DNA from: Methylotenera sp.
GTDB lineage: Bacteria; Pseudomonadota; Gammaproteobacteria; Burkholderiales; Methylophilaceae
Assembly (NCBI GenBank): GCA_030682715.1
Contig: JAUXNQ010000049.1
Span: 1-34,080 of the forward strand
Direction: 5' to 3'
Length of the DNA: 34,080 nucleotides
The notes beneath the pieces were generated by a model. It was given only the letters and a program-made list of their open reading frames with translations, was not told where the DNA came from and did no database searches. Below are positions 9,713-18,246 of the stretch, in pieces; the stretch's first letter is position 1; each line of letters opens with the position of its first letter. The translations under genes and the position numbers were made by a program.

Positions 9713-10681
9713 ATGATTATTTTCCAAAAAGGCTTCATTATTCTATGGTTGGTATTGTTAGCTGGTTGCGCCAGCACATCCACTACAAAACCTGAATCAC
9801 CAAGCGCCAAAAGCACACCAACAAATCAGCCCAAGGAATCTAGCAACAAGGGTGGCTATTATTTAGATGATGGTCCTGGCGATAATACAGCCATTGATAT
9901 TGCCAGCATTCCAGATGCTCAGCCTAGAACAGAGAAACCACTTGTCAGCACCAGCAAACCCTACCAAGCGCTAGGTCAAAAATACACTCCCATGAGGACC
10001 TATGCGCCATATACCAAGCAAGGTGTTGCGTCGTGGTATGGGAAGCGCTATCACGGTAGAAAAACCTCTAGCGGTGAAATATATGACATGTATGGTATGT
10101 CGGCTGCACATACCACCCTGCCAATTCCTAGCTATGTCAAAGTAGTTAACCCTGCCAATGGGCGTGCAGTTGTGGTTCGCGTCAATGACAGAGGGCCTTT
10201 TAAGCATGATCGACTAATTGATTTATCTTACGCAGCTGCTTATAAATTAGGTTTAGTCGCTCAAGGTAGCGGCTTGGTAGTGGTCACTGCGATTGACACC
10301 AGTCCAGAAGCATTAAAGAAAGCCGCCAAAACTAATGTTGCAGCAGTTGAACCAATCACCAGCACAGCTAATCTCACTGATGCTGCTAGCTTACCGAGCA
10401 CTAGTAACGGATTGATTTCAGAATCAGTCTCTACAAAAGAAATATCGCCTTCTGGCTATTATGTACAGGCAGGAGCTTTCAAGAGCGAGGCCAACGGTGA
10501 GCTGTTACAAAAGAAAATTCTGAACCTTGACCTTGCGGGTAATGCTGCCGTCACTAACGTGTATAATAATGGCTTACATCGCGTCAGATTAGGTCCCTTT
10601 GGAAGTAAAAGAGAGGCCGACATTCACGCAAACAAAGTACGAAGCAAACTCAATATTTCAGCCATTGTTACCAATCAGTAA
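9713..10681 (+). CDS. rlpA: Septal-ring lytic transglycosylase RlpA-family lipoprotein
   Basis: This is an outer-membrane lipoprotein expected to cut denuded peptidoglycan strands. The 322-residue protein has a signal peptide with lipobox LAGC (Cys19), a Ser/Thr/Pro-rich linker, a double-psi beta-barrel domain (about 103-190, beginning GVASWYGKRYHGRKTSSGE) and a C-terminal SPOR domain (about 245-322, SGYYVQAGAFKSEANGELL). Glu122, Asp125, His133 and Asp159 occupy places equivalent to residues implicated in RlpA lytic activity in Pseudomonas. A strong aaaggag site precedes the ATG. Position between rodA and dacA matches E. coli gene order. Confidence 0.95.
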   Translation: MIIFQKGFIILWLVLLAGCASTSTTKPESPSAKSTPTNQPKESSNKGGYYLDDGPGDNTAIDIASIPDAQPRTEKPLVSTSKPYQALGQKYTPMRTYAPYTKQGVASWYGKRYHGRKTSSGEIYDMYGMSAAHTTLPIPSYVKVVNPANGRAVVVRVNDRGPFKHDRLIDLSYAAAYKLGLVAQGSGLVVVTAIDTSPEALKKAAKTNVAAVEPITSTANLTDAASLPSTSNGLISESVSTKEISPSGYYVQAGAFKSEANGELLQKKILNLDLAGNAAVTNVYNNGLHRVRLGPFGSKREADIHANKVRSKLNISAIVTNQ

Positions 10682-10699
10682 ATCTAACCATTGAATCTC

Positions 10700-11878
10700 A
10701 TGCATATCATCAAAAATTACACTTTATCGCGCATTATTGCTACAACTTCTTTTGCGGTTACTTTGGCTACCGCCTCTTTTGCAAACTTAGCTTATGCTGG
10801 TGCAGCACAAATCGCACCGCCACCAAGTTTAGCGGTTAAAGCCTATTTACTTAAAGACTTCAATAACAACCAAACTATTGCACAGCATAATGCTAGCATG
10901 CGTGTGGAACCAGCCTCACTCACAAAAATAATGACCGCCTACTTAACATTTAAAGCTGTTAAAAATGGTCATTTACAACTGAACCAAACACTACCAATCA
11001 GCGAGCAAGCATGGAAAACCGAAGGCTCAAGAATGTTTATTGAGCCTAATAAACCAGCAACCGTCGATGAGCTTCTACATGGCTTAATTATTGTGTCAGG
11101 TAATGATGCGTCAATTACATTAGCAGAGGGAATCGCGAGCACAGAACAACAGTTTGCACTCATGATGAACAAAGAAGCGCAACGTTTGGGCATGAAAAAT
11201 ACGCATTACATGAATGCAACAGGATTACCTGACCCACAGCACTATACCACCGCAGAAGACTTAGCCACTTTGGCCACTGCACTGATTCGTGACTTTCCAG
11301 AAGAATACAAACGCTTATACTCGGTTAAAGAATATACCTACAACAATATTAAACAAGCAAACCGCAACCGTCTTTTATGGTTAGACCCTAACGTGGATGG
11401 CATGAAAACTGGTCATACTAAATCAGCAGGATATTGTTTAATTTCAACGGCAAAACGCGACAATACACGTCATATTTCAGTGATACTAGGCGCACCAACT
11501 GATGCCGCCCGTGCAACAGAAAGCCAAAAATTATTGAACTACGGGTTTCAATTTTTTGACTCAACTTTAGTGTATAAAAAAGGTCAGCAAGTGAGCAAGC
11601 TGAAAGTCTGGAAAGGCGATACCAACGAAATCATATCGACCGTTGCTAGTGACCTTTACCTAACACTACCAAAAGGTGAGTACGCTAACGTTAAGGCGAT
11701 TGTTTCAAGCACACAGCCACTTATTGCGCCAATCAAAAAAGGACAAGTGATAGGCCAAGTTAAATTTGTACTCAATGGCAAAACCATCAGCGAGCGCTCA
11801 TTAGTCGCCAACAAATCTGTTGCAGTTGCAGGATTATTTGGTCGTGCTTGGGATTCTATTAAATTAATGATGCAATAA
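10700..11878 (+). CDS. dacA: Penicillin-binding protein 5/6-type D-alanyl-D-alanine carboxypeptidase
   Basis: This peptidase removes the terminal D-Ala of stem pentapeptides and so limits crosslinking. The ATG at 10700 gives 392 residues (a TTG at 10691 would add three). There is a signal peptide likely cleaved near ANLAYA|GAAQ, then the S11 peptidase motifs S73-L-T-K76, S133-G-N135 and K236-T-G238. The C-terminal ~110 residues form the PBP5/6 accessory domain, ending in an amphipathic stretch (FGRAWDSIKLMMQ) that would anchor the protein peripherally to the inner membrane. It lies 18 bases after rlpA. Confidence 0.96.
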   Translation: MHIIKNYTLSRIIATTSFAVTLATASFANLAYAGAAQIAPPPSLAVKAYLLKDFNNNQTIAQHNASMRVEPASLTKIMTAYLTFKAVKNGHLQLNQTLPISEQAWKTEGSRMFIEPNKPATVDELLHGLIIVSGNDASITLAEGIASTEQQFALMMNKEAQRLGMKNTHYMNATGLPDPQHYTTAEDLATLATALIRDFPEEYKRLYSVKEYTYNNIKQANRNRLLWLDPNVDGMKTGHTKSAGYCLISTAKRDNTRHISVILGAPTDAARATESQKLLNYGFQFFDSTLVYKKGQQVSKLKVWKGDTNEIISTVASDLYLTLPKGEYANVKAIVSSTQPLIAPIKKGQVIGQVKFVLNGKTISERSLVANKSVAVAGLFGRAWDSIKLMMQ

Positions 11879-11922
11879 ACTTAAAAAAATTAAACGCTGT
11901 TCAAATTAAGCGCTATTTAAAG

Positions 11923-12204
11923 ATGACTGATACTGATCCGCAGGCAACACCGCCGCTTATTGAGTTCCCCTGTTGCTTTCCTATTAAAGTGATGGGCGAA
12001 ACGCAAGAAATATTTTCAACGACGATGATTGCGTTGATTCAAACCATTGTGCCAAGCTTTAATGCTGAACATATCGAAATGCGCGCTAGTGCTAATGGTA
12101 AATATATCAGCCTGACCTGCTCTGTTGATGTCGTTTCACAGGCCCAGCTTGATGATATTTATCGCTTATTAACAGCACACCCATTAGTTAAATACACGCT
12201 TTAA
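11923..12204 (+). CDS. YbeD-like DUF493 family protein
   Basis: This small 93-residue protein belongs to DUF493, of which E. coli YbeD is the best-known member, with an ACT-like regulatory fold. Recognisable parts are IEFPCCFPIKVMGE at the N-terminus, the central AEHIEMRASANGKYISLTCS and the C-terminal QLDDIYRLLTAHPLVKYTL. Between dacA and lipB it occupies exactly the place of ybeD in E. coli. A regulatory role in lipoylation has been guessed from this context but is not established. It ends 18 bases before lipB. Confidence 0.9.
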   Translation: MTDTDPQATPPLIEFPCCFPIKVMGETQEIFSTTMIALIQTIVPSFNAEHIEMRASANGKYISLTCSVDVVSQAQLDDIYRLLTAHPLVKYTL

Positions 12205-12222
12205 CTTACTCATCCACTAGTG

Positions 12223-12873
12223 ATGTTAAACAATATCATTGTTAGAAATTTAGGCGTCACCTCATTTGAGGCAACATGTGAGGCAATGCAACAATTCACA
12301 GCTACTAGAGGGGAAAATTCTGCCGATGAAATATGGCTTACTGAACACCCCCCTGTTTATTCGCTAGGACTCAACCGTAAGCAAGTAGCGCCACCTTCCC
12401 GCGATGACATTGCCATCGTCAATACCGACCGTGGTGGAAAAATCACCTATCACGGGCCTGGGCAGGTCATCCTTTACGTGTTGTTAGACCTATCAAGACG
12501 TAATCTTAATATACGTAGTTTAGTCAGCTTATTAGAAAATACAGTGATAGAATTACTGGCCAAATACAAGGTAAACGCCATAGCAAAAAAAGATGCGCCT
12601 GGCGTTTATGTTACCTTAGCAAACTCACACGAGGCCAAAATAGCCTCATTAGGGCTACGTGTTAAAAACAATTATTGCTATCACGGCCTAAGCCTTAATA
12701 TAGACATGGATTTAAGCCCGTTTAGTGCGATTGACCCTTGTGGCTACAAAGGGCTAGCAGTGACACAAACCAAAGACCTAGGCATTGATGCCAACATACA
12801 AACCATTGGTGAGCAACTTGTTGCAATGCTTACCAGCAAACTAGAGCATTTGCATGACGAACCTAACCCCTAA
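12223..12873 (+). CDS. lipB: Octanoyl-[acyl carrier protein]:protein octanoyltransferase
   Basis: LipB transfers octanoate from acyl carrier protein to the lipoyl domains of 2-oxoacid dehydrogenases and glycine cleavage H protein, the first step of lipoate synthesis. From the ATG at 12223 it has 216 residues; a GTG immediately before it (12220) is the alternative. It carries the signature [12 protein letters not shown] (about 70-81), a catalytic Lys139 in [10 protein letters not shown] and a catalytic Cys173 in DPCGYKGL. The gene overlaps lipA by 20 bases, matching the shared pathway. Confidence 0.96.
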   Translation: MLNNIIVRNLGVTSFEATCEAMQQFTATRGENSADEIWLTEHPPVYSLGLNRKQVAPPSRDDIAIVNTDRGGKITYHGPGQVILYVLLDLSRRNLNIRSLVSLLENTVIELLAKYKVNAIAKKDAPGVYVTLANSHEAKIASLGLRVKNNYCYHGLSLNIDMDLSPFSAIDPCGYKGLAVTQTKDLGIDANIQTIGEQLVAMLTSKLEHLHDEPNP

Positions 12874-13822
12874 CAAAACGCCCACACCAAAAGTTGCTGG
12901 GGTAAAAGAAATTGACGCGGCAAAGACGTCGCGCATTCCAATTAAAATCATTCCGCAGCCAATTCAGCGCAAACCTGAGTGGATACGCATGAAAGCACCT
13001 GATGGCGCACGCTATCAAGAGATTAAGCGTGTATTGCGTGAGAATAATCTACACACCGTTTGCGAAGAAGCCAGCTGTCCTAATATCGGTGAATGTTTTA
13101 GTAGTGGTACCGCAACTTTTATGATTTTGGGCGACATTTGCACACGTCGCTGTCCATTTTGCGATGTTGCACACGGAAAACCGCTACACCCAGATGTGAA
13201 TGAACCAGAGAATCTGGCAAAAACTATTGCACAGATGCGGCTCAATTATGTAGTCATTACCAGCGTAGATCGTGACGATTTACTAGATGGTGGCGCACAG
13301 CATTTTGTTGATTGTATTCAAGCGGTACGTGCGCACTCACCCAATATCAGAATTGAAATTCTAGTCCCAGACTTTCGTGGTCGCTTAGATGTGGCGCTGG
13401 AAATTTTACGCAAAGCGCCACCAGATGTGATGAACCACAACCTTGAAACCATCCCAAGGCTATACAAACAAGCAAGACCAGGCTCTGACTATCAGAACTC
13501 ATTAAACCTATTAAAAGTATTTAATGAAATGTATCCGCACATCCCAACTAAATCAGGCTTGATGTTAGGTTTAGGCGAAACTGATGAAGAAATTCTAGCA
13601 GTGATGCAAGATTTACGGGCGCACAATGTCAGCATGCTGACGCTGGGGCAATATCTACAGCCTAGCGTGCATCATTTACCAGTGATGCGTTATGTTGAAC
13701 CTCAAGTTTTTGAAACTTTAAAACAAAAAGCTGGCGCAATGGGCTTTAATAATACAGCTAGCGGCCCCATGGTAAGAAGTAGCTATCATGCTGATGCACA
13801 GGCACACCAAGTGATTACTTAA
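12854..13822 (+). CDS. lipA: Lipoyl synthase
   Basis: This radical SAM enzyme inserts two sulfurs into the octanoyl chain delivered by LipB. The 322-residue protein carries both iron-sulfur sites: the auxiliary cluster cysteines C70, C75 and C81 ([12 protein letters not shown]) and the radical-SAM CX3CX2C cysteines C96, C100 and C103 (CTRRCPFC). The C-terminal RSSY motif (MVRSSYHAD) that ligates the auxiliary cluster is present. The start at 12854 lies inside lipB, and the ~40-residue N-terminal extension before the cluster region is normal for proteobacterial LipA. A 65-base gap to gshA shows no terminator. Confidence 0.97.
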   Translation: MTNLTPNKTPTPKVAGVKEIDAAKTSRIPIKIIPQPIQRKPEWIRMKAPDGARYQEIKRVLRENNLHTVCEEASCPNIGECFSSGTATFMILGDICTRRCPFCDVAHGKPLHPDVNEPENLAKTIAQMRLNYVVITSVDRDDLLDGGAQHFVDCIQAVRAHSPNIRIEILVPDFRGRLDVALEILRKAPPDVMNHNLETIPRLYKQARPGSDYQNSLNLLKVFNEMYPHIPTKSGLMLGLGETDEEILAVMQDLRAHNVSMLTLGQYLQPSVHHLPVMRYVEPQVFETLKQKAGAMGFNNTASGPMVRSSYHADAQAHQVIT

Positions 13823-13887
13823 ACAGCAGTGTATTGGCAATAGCGATTACCTCTAAATAACCGCGTTAAGGTCTAAAAAAGGAAAAT

Positions 13888-15198
13888 ATGGTTCCGCATT
13901 TAACAACAGCTCTCAATGGCCCACTTTTATCACTTGAAAAAAGCATGTTGGATGCCATGCCCAAGATTGAGCATTGGTTTCGTACAAAATGGTTAGACCA
14001 TGCAGCACCATTCTATGCATCTGTTGATTTACGTAATGCTGGTTTTAAATTAGCACCTGTTGATACCAATTTATTTCCAGGTGGTTTTAATAATCTTAAT
14101 CCTGATTTTCTACATTTAAGTGTACAGGCGGCCATGGTCGCGGTTGAAAAAGTGTGCCCTGAGGCTAGCCGCTTACTGATCATTCCTGAGAATCACACCC
14201 GCAATACTTATTATCTACGTAACGTAGTTGAGCTCGCGAATATTTTAAAACAAGCTGGCATGGACGTAAGAGTCGGCTCAATTTCTCCAGAAATCACCGA
14301 ACCTACCTTACTAGAAACACATGATGGTCAGCCGCTATTGCTAGAGCCTGTGGTACGCGAAGGAAACCGTATCAAATTACCAGCATCTAAACTTGGCGAT
14401 ACCAATCTAGGCACATTTGATAGCTGTGCGATTCTGCTTAATAATGATTTATCTGGCGGCATTCCTGATATCCTCAAGAATTTGGAACAGGACTTGATTC
14501 CACCGCTATATGCTGGTTGGAGTACGCGCAGAAAATCACAGCATTTTTCTGCCTACAACCGCGTTGCACGTGAGTTCTCAGCGTTACTTAACATTGATGA
14601 GTGGTTACTCAACCCATATTTCGAAACTTGCGGCGAAATTGACTTTAATGACCGCACTGGTGAAGACTGCCTCGCCGCTAAAGTGGAATCATTACTTGAA
14701 AAAATTAAAATCAAATACGCAGAATACGGCGTATCTCAAGAGCCGTTCGTGATTGTAAAAGCCAACGCAGGCACTTATGGCATGGGTATCATGACGGTAA
14801 AATCACCTGACGAAGTACGTGGTCTAAACCGCAAAGCACGTAACAAAATGTCGGTGATTAAAGAAGGTTTAGAAGTCACTGAAGTGATTATTCAAGAGGG
14901 TGTTTATACGTTTGAGAGCATCAATGATGCGGTTGCAGAGCCAGTAGTTTATATGATGGATCACTTTGTGATTGGTGGCTTTTATCGCGTACACACAGGT
15001 AGAGGCGTAGATGAAAACCTGAATGCGCCAGGCTCGCACTTTGTACCTTTAGCTTTTGAGAAACCGTGCACATTACCAGACTGTGCAGGTGCACCTGATG
15101 CCACCCCTAACCGTTTTTACGCTTATGGCGTAGTCGCACGCTTGGCGCTACTCGCTGCCGCGATTGAGCTACAAGAACAAGACCCTTTAAATCAATAA
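13888..15198 (+). CDS. gshA: Glutamate-cysteine ligase, Acidithiobacillus ferrooxidans-type
   Basis: This enzyme forms gamma-glutamylcysteine from glutamate, cysteine and ATP, the first step of glutathione synthesis. The 436-residue protein does not resemble E. coli GshA; it fits the separate family first defined from A. ferrooxidans and common in betaproteobacteria. Recognisable stretches are PVDTNLFPGGFNNLNP, IPENHTRNTYYLRNV, EPFVIVKANAGTYGMGI and GGFYRVHTGRGVDENLNAPG. The ATG at 13888 has an aaaggaaaat ribosome-binding site. gshB follows after 9 bases, which supports the assignment. Confidence 0.93.
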   Translation: MVPHLTTALNGPLLSLEKSMLDAMPKIEHWFRTKWLDHAAPFYASVDLRNAGFKLAPVDTNLFPGGFNNLNPDFLHLSVQAAMVAVEKVCPEASRLLIIPENHTRNTYYLRNVVELANILKQAGMDVRVGSISPEITEPTLLETHDGQPLLLEPVVREGNRIKLPASKLGDTNLGTFDSCAILLNNDLSGGIPDILKNLEQDLIPPLYAGWSTRRKSQHFSAYNRVAREFSALLNIDEWLLNPYFETCGEIDFNDRTGEDCLAAKVESLLEKIKIKYAEYGVSQEPFVIVKANAGTYGMGIMTVKSPDEVRGLNRKARNKMSVIKEGLEVTEVIIQEGVYTFESINDAVAEPVVYMMDHFVIGGFYRVHTGRGVDENLNAPGSHFVPLAFEKPCTLPDCAGAPDATPNRFYAYGVVARLALLAAAIELQEQDPLNQ

Positions 15199-15207
15199 AG
15201 CCTGCAC

Positions 15208-16140
15208 ATGAAACTAGTATTTATTCTGGATCCGCTTGAAAGCTTAAAAAGTTATAAAGATACTAGCCTTGCGATTATGCGAGAAGCTAGTCAGCGCGGT
15301 CACGAGCTATTTGTGAGTTTGCAACATGATATTTTCCTACGTGATGAACACGCCAGAATGAATGTTCAGAAGTTTAACTTTTCTGGTGAAAGCTATACTA
15401 CTTCTGAAAAATCAGAGTTTGCCCCCAGTGATTTTGATGCGATTATCATGCGCAAAGACCCTCCTTTTGATAACGAGTATCTTTACAGCACCTACTTACT
15501 TGAAATAGCAGCTAAGCAGGGCGCTCGCGTATTTAATAATCCTGTAGCGATTCGTGATTGGAATGAAAAACTTTCAATCACACGCTTCCCGCAATTTGCA
15601 CCTGAATTTTTAGTCACCTCCAATCAAACACTCATTCGTGATTTCCTAAAACAACATAAAGATATTGTTGTGAAACCCTTAGATGGCATGGGTGGTAGCA
15701 GTATTTTTAGGCTAACGTTACAAGACCCTAACATCAGCGTGATATTGGAAACCATTACCGAGTTCGGCACCCGCACCATCATGGCACAACGTTATCTACC
15801 CGCGATTGTGCAAGGTGATAAGCGCATTATTGTGATTGATGGAGAACCGCTACCATATGCACTTGCACGGATTCCAATGGCTGGTGAAACGCGTGGTAAC
15901 TTAGCCGCAGGAGGTACTGGTGTGGCTCAGCCACTCACTAGTCGAGACCGTGACATTGCAACGACAGTAGGAAAAGTACTTAAGCAAGAAGGCTTATTTT
16001 TAGTGGGTTTAGACGTGATTGGCGAGCACCTGACAGAAATCAATGTCACCAGCCCTACTGGTATGGTCGAAATTGCAAACCAAACTGATTGCAATCCAGC
16101 CAGCATTTTTATTAATGCGCTAGAACTACAGCGCCAATAA
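15208..16140 (+). CDS. gshB: Glutathione synthetase
   Basis: This enzyme adds glycine to gamma-glutamylcysteine in an ATP-dependent step. The 310-residue protein has the prokaryotic GSH synthetase N-terminal domain (MKLVFILDPLESLKSYKDTS), then an ATP-grasp domain with VVKPLDGMGGSSIFR (nucleotide lid), MAQRYLPAI, GETRGNLAAGG (glycine-rich loop) and LDVIGEHLTEINVTSPTG (metal ligands). Length and motifs are standard. It directly follows gshA, and its TAA is immediately followed by the apbE ATG with no spacer, so apbE is likely in the same transcript. Confidence 0.97.
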   Translation: MKLVFILDPLESLKSYKDTSLAIMREASQRGHELFVSLQHDIFLRDEHARMNVQKFNFSGESYTTSEKSEFAPSDFDAIIMRKDPPFDNEYLYSTYLLEIAAKQGARVFNNPVAIRDWNEKLSITRFPQFAPEFLVTSNQTLIRDFLKQHKDIVVKPLDGMGGSSIFRLTLQDPNISVILETITEFGTRTIMAQRYLPAIVQGDKRIIVIDGEPLPYALARIPMAGETRGNLAAGGTGVAQPLTSRDRDIATTVGKVLKQEGLFLVGLDVIGEHLTEINVTSPTGMVEIANQTDCNPASIFINALELQRQ

Positions 16141-17244
16141 ATGCGTAAGAAATTGAGCATCGTATTGATTGTAGCAACATGCTGCATTGCAATATTTGGA
16201 TTTATTGTTTACAACAAACCGCCGCTCTACCACAGCCAAAGCTACGTATTTGGCACGCTGGTTGATATCAGTATTTATGGCGAACCAGAAGACCGTGCGA
16301 AGTCTCTTTCAAATGAAATCATGCAAGACTTTCAGCACTTGCATCATCAGTTACACGCATGGAAGCCTGCTTCTGAAAACCAAATTAGTGAACTGGGTGC
16401 ACTTAACTTAGCATTCGCCTCGCAGAGCAAGCCAATAAACATCAGCCCGCTCATTGTAGAAATTCTGCAAGATGCCACTAAGCTATCAAAACAATCGAAT
16501 GACTTGTTCAACCCAACCATCGGTCATTTAATCGGCACATGGGGGTTTCAGGCAGATGAGTTTGCCGCAACCAGTATCGATAATCAAAAAATTGCAGCAT
16601 TAATCAAAGCCAATCCAACGATGGATGATATTGTTGTTGCAAACAACACAGCCTACAGCACCAACAGTAGCGTTAAGCTTGATTTAGGCGGCTATGCAAA
16701 AGGCTATGCGTTAGATAGAGCAGCACGCTACTTACGCAAGCAGCATGTTAAGCATGCGCTCATCAACATAGGTGGCAATATCATTGCACTGGGTCAACAT
16801 GGAGATAAGCCTTGGCGGGTCGGGATACAGCACCCGCGTAAACCTTCTGCGATTGCAACGCTTGATCTACCAGATGGCTGGGCAATTGGCACTTCTGGTG
16901 ATTATCAGCGCTATTTCATGTTAGATGGCAAACGTTATTGCCACATTATTGACCCGCGCACTGGCTATCCAGTAGATCATACGCAAGCAGTGACAGTATT
17001 AATTCCTCCGCAAGCACCAGATCACTCGCAAGCAGGGGTTCTTTCTGATGTTGCATCCAAACCTATTTTTATTGAGCCTGCAGAAAACAAACCAAAAATC
17101 GCTGATGCGATGGGTATAAAATACTTGATGGTAATCAATCAATCATCTCAAGTATTTGTCACCCCAGAAATGCAAAATAAACTCACTTGGCTGGATCAGG
17201 ACTTTAAGAAGCGTGCGCATGTTCAACCTACTACGCAGCATTAG
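16141..17244 (+). CDS. apbE: FAD:protein FMN transferase (ApbE family), membrane-anchored
   Basis: ApbE enzymes attach FMN from FAD covalently to a Thr/Ser of extracytoplasmic redox proteins. The 367-residue protein starts with an uncleaved-type signal anchor (about 5-23) and has no clear lipobox. Family motifs are DLGGYAKGYALDRA (about 181-194), NIGGNIIALG, GTSGDYQRYF (about 250-259) and HIIDPRTGYP (about 268-277). The usual C-terminal metal-binding block AD-x-x-x-T reads SDVASK here (Asp303, Lys307), so the expected Thr is replaced by Lys. ATG abuts the gshB stop. No FMN-acceptor protein is visible in the window, so the substrate must be elsewhere or unknown. Confidence 0.9.
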   Translation: MRKKLSIVLIVATCCIAIFGFIVYNKPPLYHSQSYVFGTLVDISIYGEPEDRAKSLSNEIMQDFQHLHHQLHAWKPASENQISELGALNLAFASQSKPINISPLIVEILQDATKLSKQSNDLFNPTIGHLIGTWGFQADEFAATSIDNQKIAALIKANPTMDDIVVANNTAYSTNSSVKLDLGGYAKGYALDRAARYLRKQHVKHALINIGGNIIALGQHGDKPWRVGIQHPRKPSAIATLDLPDGWAIGTSGDYQRYFMLDGKRYCHIIDPRTGYPVDHTQAVTVLIPPQAPDHSQAGVLSDVASKPIFIEPAENKPKIADAMGIKYLMVINQSSQVFVTPEMQNKLTWLDQDFKKRAHVQPTTQH

Positions 17245-17260
17245 AGCTAAAACAAGGATC

Positions 17261-17617
17261 ATGCTTGCTGGTGATTGGCTAATAGTGATTGCCAGTAGCG
17301 TGTTAGTGATCTTTTTGTTTCAACATCTATGGTCACATGAGCATGCAACAACGGTTCAAATCCGTCTAGATGATACTGTTTATGGAACCTACAGCCTTAA
17401 TCAACAGCGTGATATTCATGTTAATGGAACGCTCGGCAAAGCCACAATCAGCATCATAAACGGCAAAGCCAGATTTTCTCAATCCCCATGCCATAATCAA
17501 TACTGTGTACACCAAGGCTGGCTATCGCGCTCAGGTCAAGCTGCCATTTGCCTACCCAATCAGCTTAGTTTAGAACTCATTGGCGAAACAAAACACTACG
17601 ACTCACTCAATTATTAA
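17261..17617 (+). CDS. NusG domain II-containing small membrane-anchored protein
   Basis: This 118-residue protein has one N-terminal membrane segment (MLAGDWLIVIASSVLVIFLF) and an extracytoplasmic NusG-domain-II-like fold. Hallmark cysteines C77, C82 and C97 lie in CHNQYCVHQGW and AICLPNQL. Despite the name, this family is not the transcription factor; it is usually found beside ApbE and Gx proteins and is thought to have an envelope redox role, which is unproven. The ATG at 17261 follows an aagga site. An upstream ATG at 17219, overlapping apbE by 26 bases, would add 14 residues and is a fair alternative. Confidence 0.85.
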   Translation: MLAGDWLIVIASSVLVIFLFQHLWSHEHATTVQIRLDDTVYGTYSLNQQRDIHVNGTLGKATISIINGKARFSQSPCHNQYCVHQGWLSRSGQAAICLPNQLSLELIGETKHYDSLNY

Positions 17618-17682
17618 TATAAAAATAATAGTGTAAGAATAGTAGTATACAAATAGCGCAACAATCAACCATAAACAATTAT

Positions 17683-18231
17683 ATGCAGATTAACACCACC
17701 ATCAATGACCATCGCATCGCTAAGCTTGCAGCATTTGCTATTGCGCTGCATATGCTAGAAGCGGTGATTCCATCCCCATTACCAGGCGTTAAGCCAGGTA
17801 TCGCAAACATTGTCACCTTATATGTATTGTTTAAATATGACTTTTCCAGTGCCGCATGGGTAAGCATGCTCCGTGTATTTGCAAGCAGTCTTTTATTAGG
17901 TCAGTTTCTATCACCAACTTTTATATTGAGCTTAGCGGGCGCATTATTAAGCTTATGTGTACTGTGGCTAAGTATGCACTTACCTAGAAAGTACTTCGGC
18001 GCGGTATCATTAAGTATACTGGCTGCTTTTGCACACATAGCGGGGCAATTGATGATTGTAAGGCTATGGCTGATTCCACACGCCAGCGTTGCCTATTTAA
18101 TCCCTATCTTTGCGCTAGCAGCACTATTTTTTGGGGTAATCAACGGGCTGATTACACACCAATTACTTAATAACAATTTGGAAACAAAGTTAGAAAACAA
18201 AACGGACTCAGCATCATCAACTGCAACATAA
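17683..18231 (+). CDS. Gx transporter family protein (heptaprenyl diphosphate synthase component I-like)
   Basis: This polytopic protein of 182 residues has about five membrane segments. The conserved motif EAVIPSPLPGVKPGIANIVT (about 26-45) identifies the family named after heptaprenyl diphosphate synthase component I, also called Gx transporter and related to ECF-type substrate-binding membrane subunits. The prenyl-synthase name is historical, and no prenyl transferase is seen here. It follows the NusG-II gene after 65 AT-rich bases. The apbE/NusG-II/Gx combination recurs in bacteria, suggesting a shared membrane redox or flavin-linked function; the substrate is unknown. Confidence 0.82.
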   Translation: MQINTTINDHRIAKLAAFAIALHMLEAVIPSPLPGVKPGIANIVTLYVLFKYDFSSAAWVSMLRVFASSLLLGQFLSPTFILSLAGALLSLCVLWLSMHLPRKYFGAVSLSILAAFAHIAGQLMIVRLWLIPHASVAYLIPIFALAALFFGVINGLITHQLLNNNLETKLENKTDSASSTAT

Positions 18232-18246
18232 CTGACCACAAGCAAT

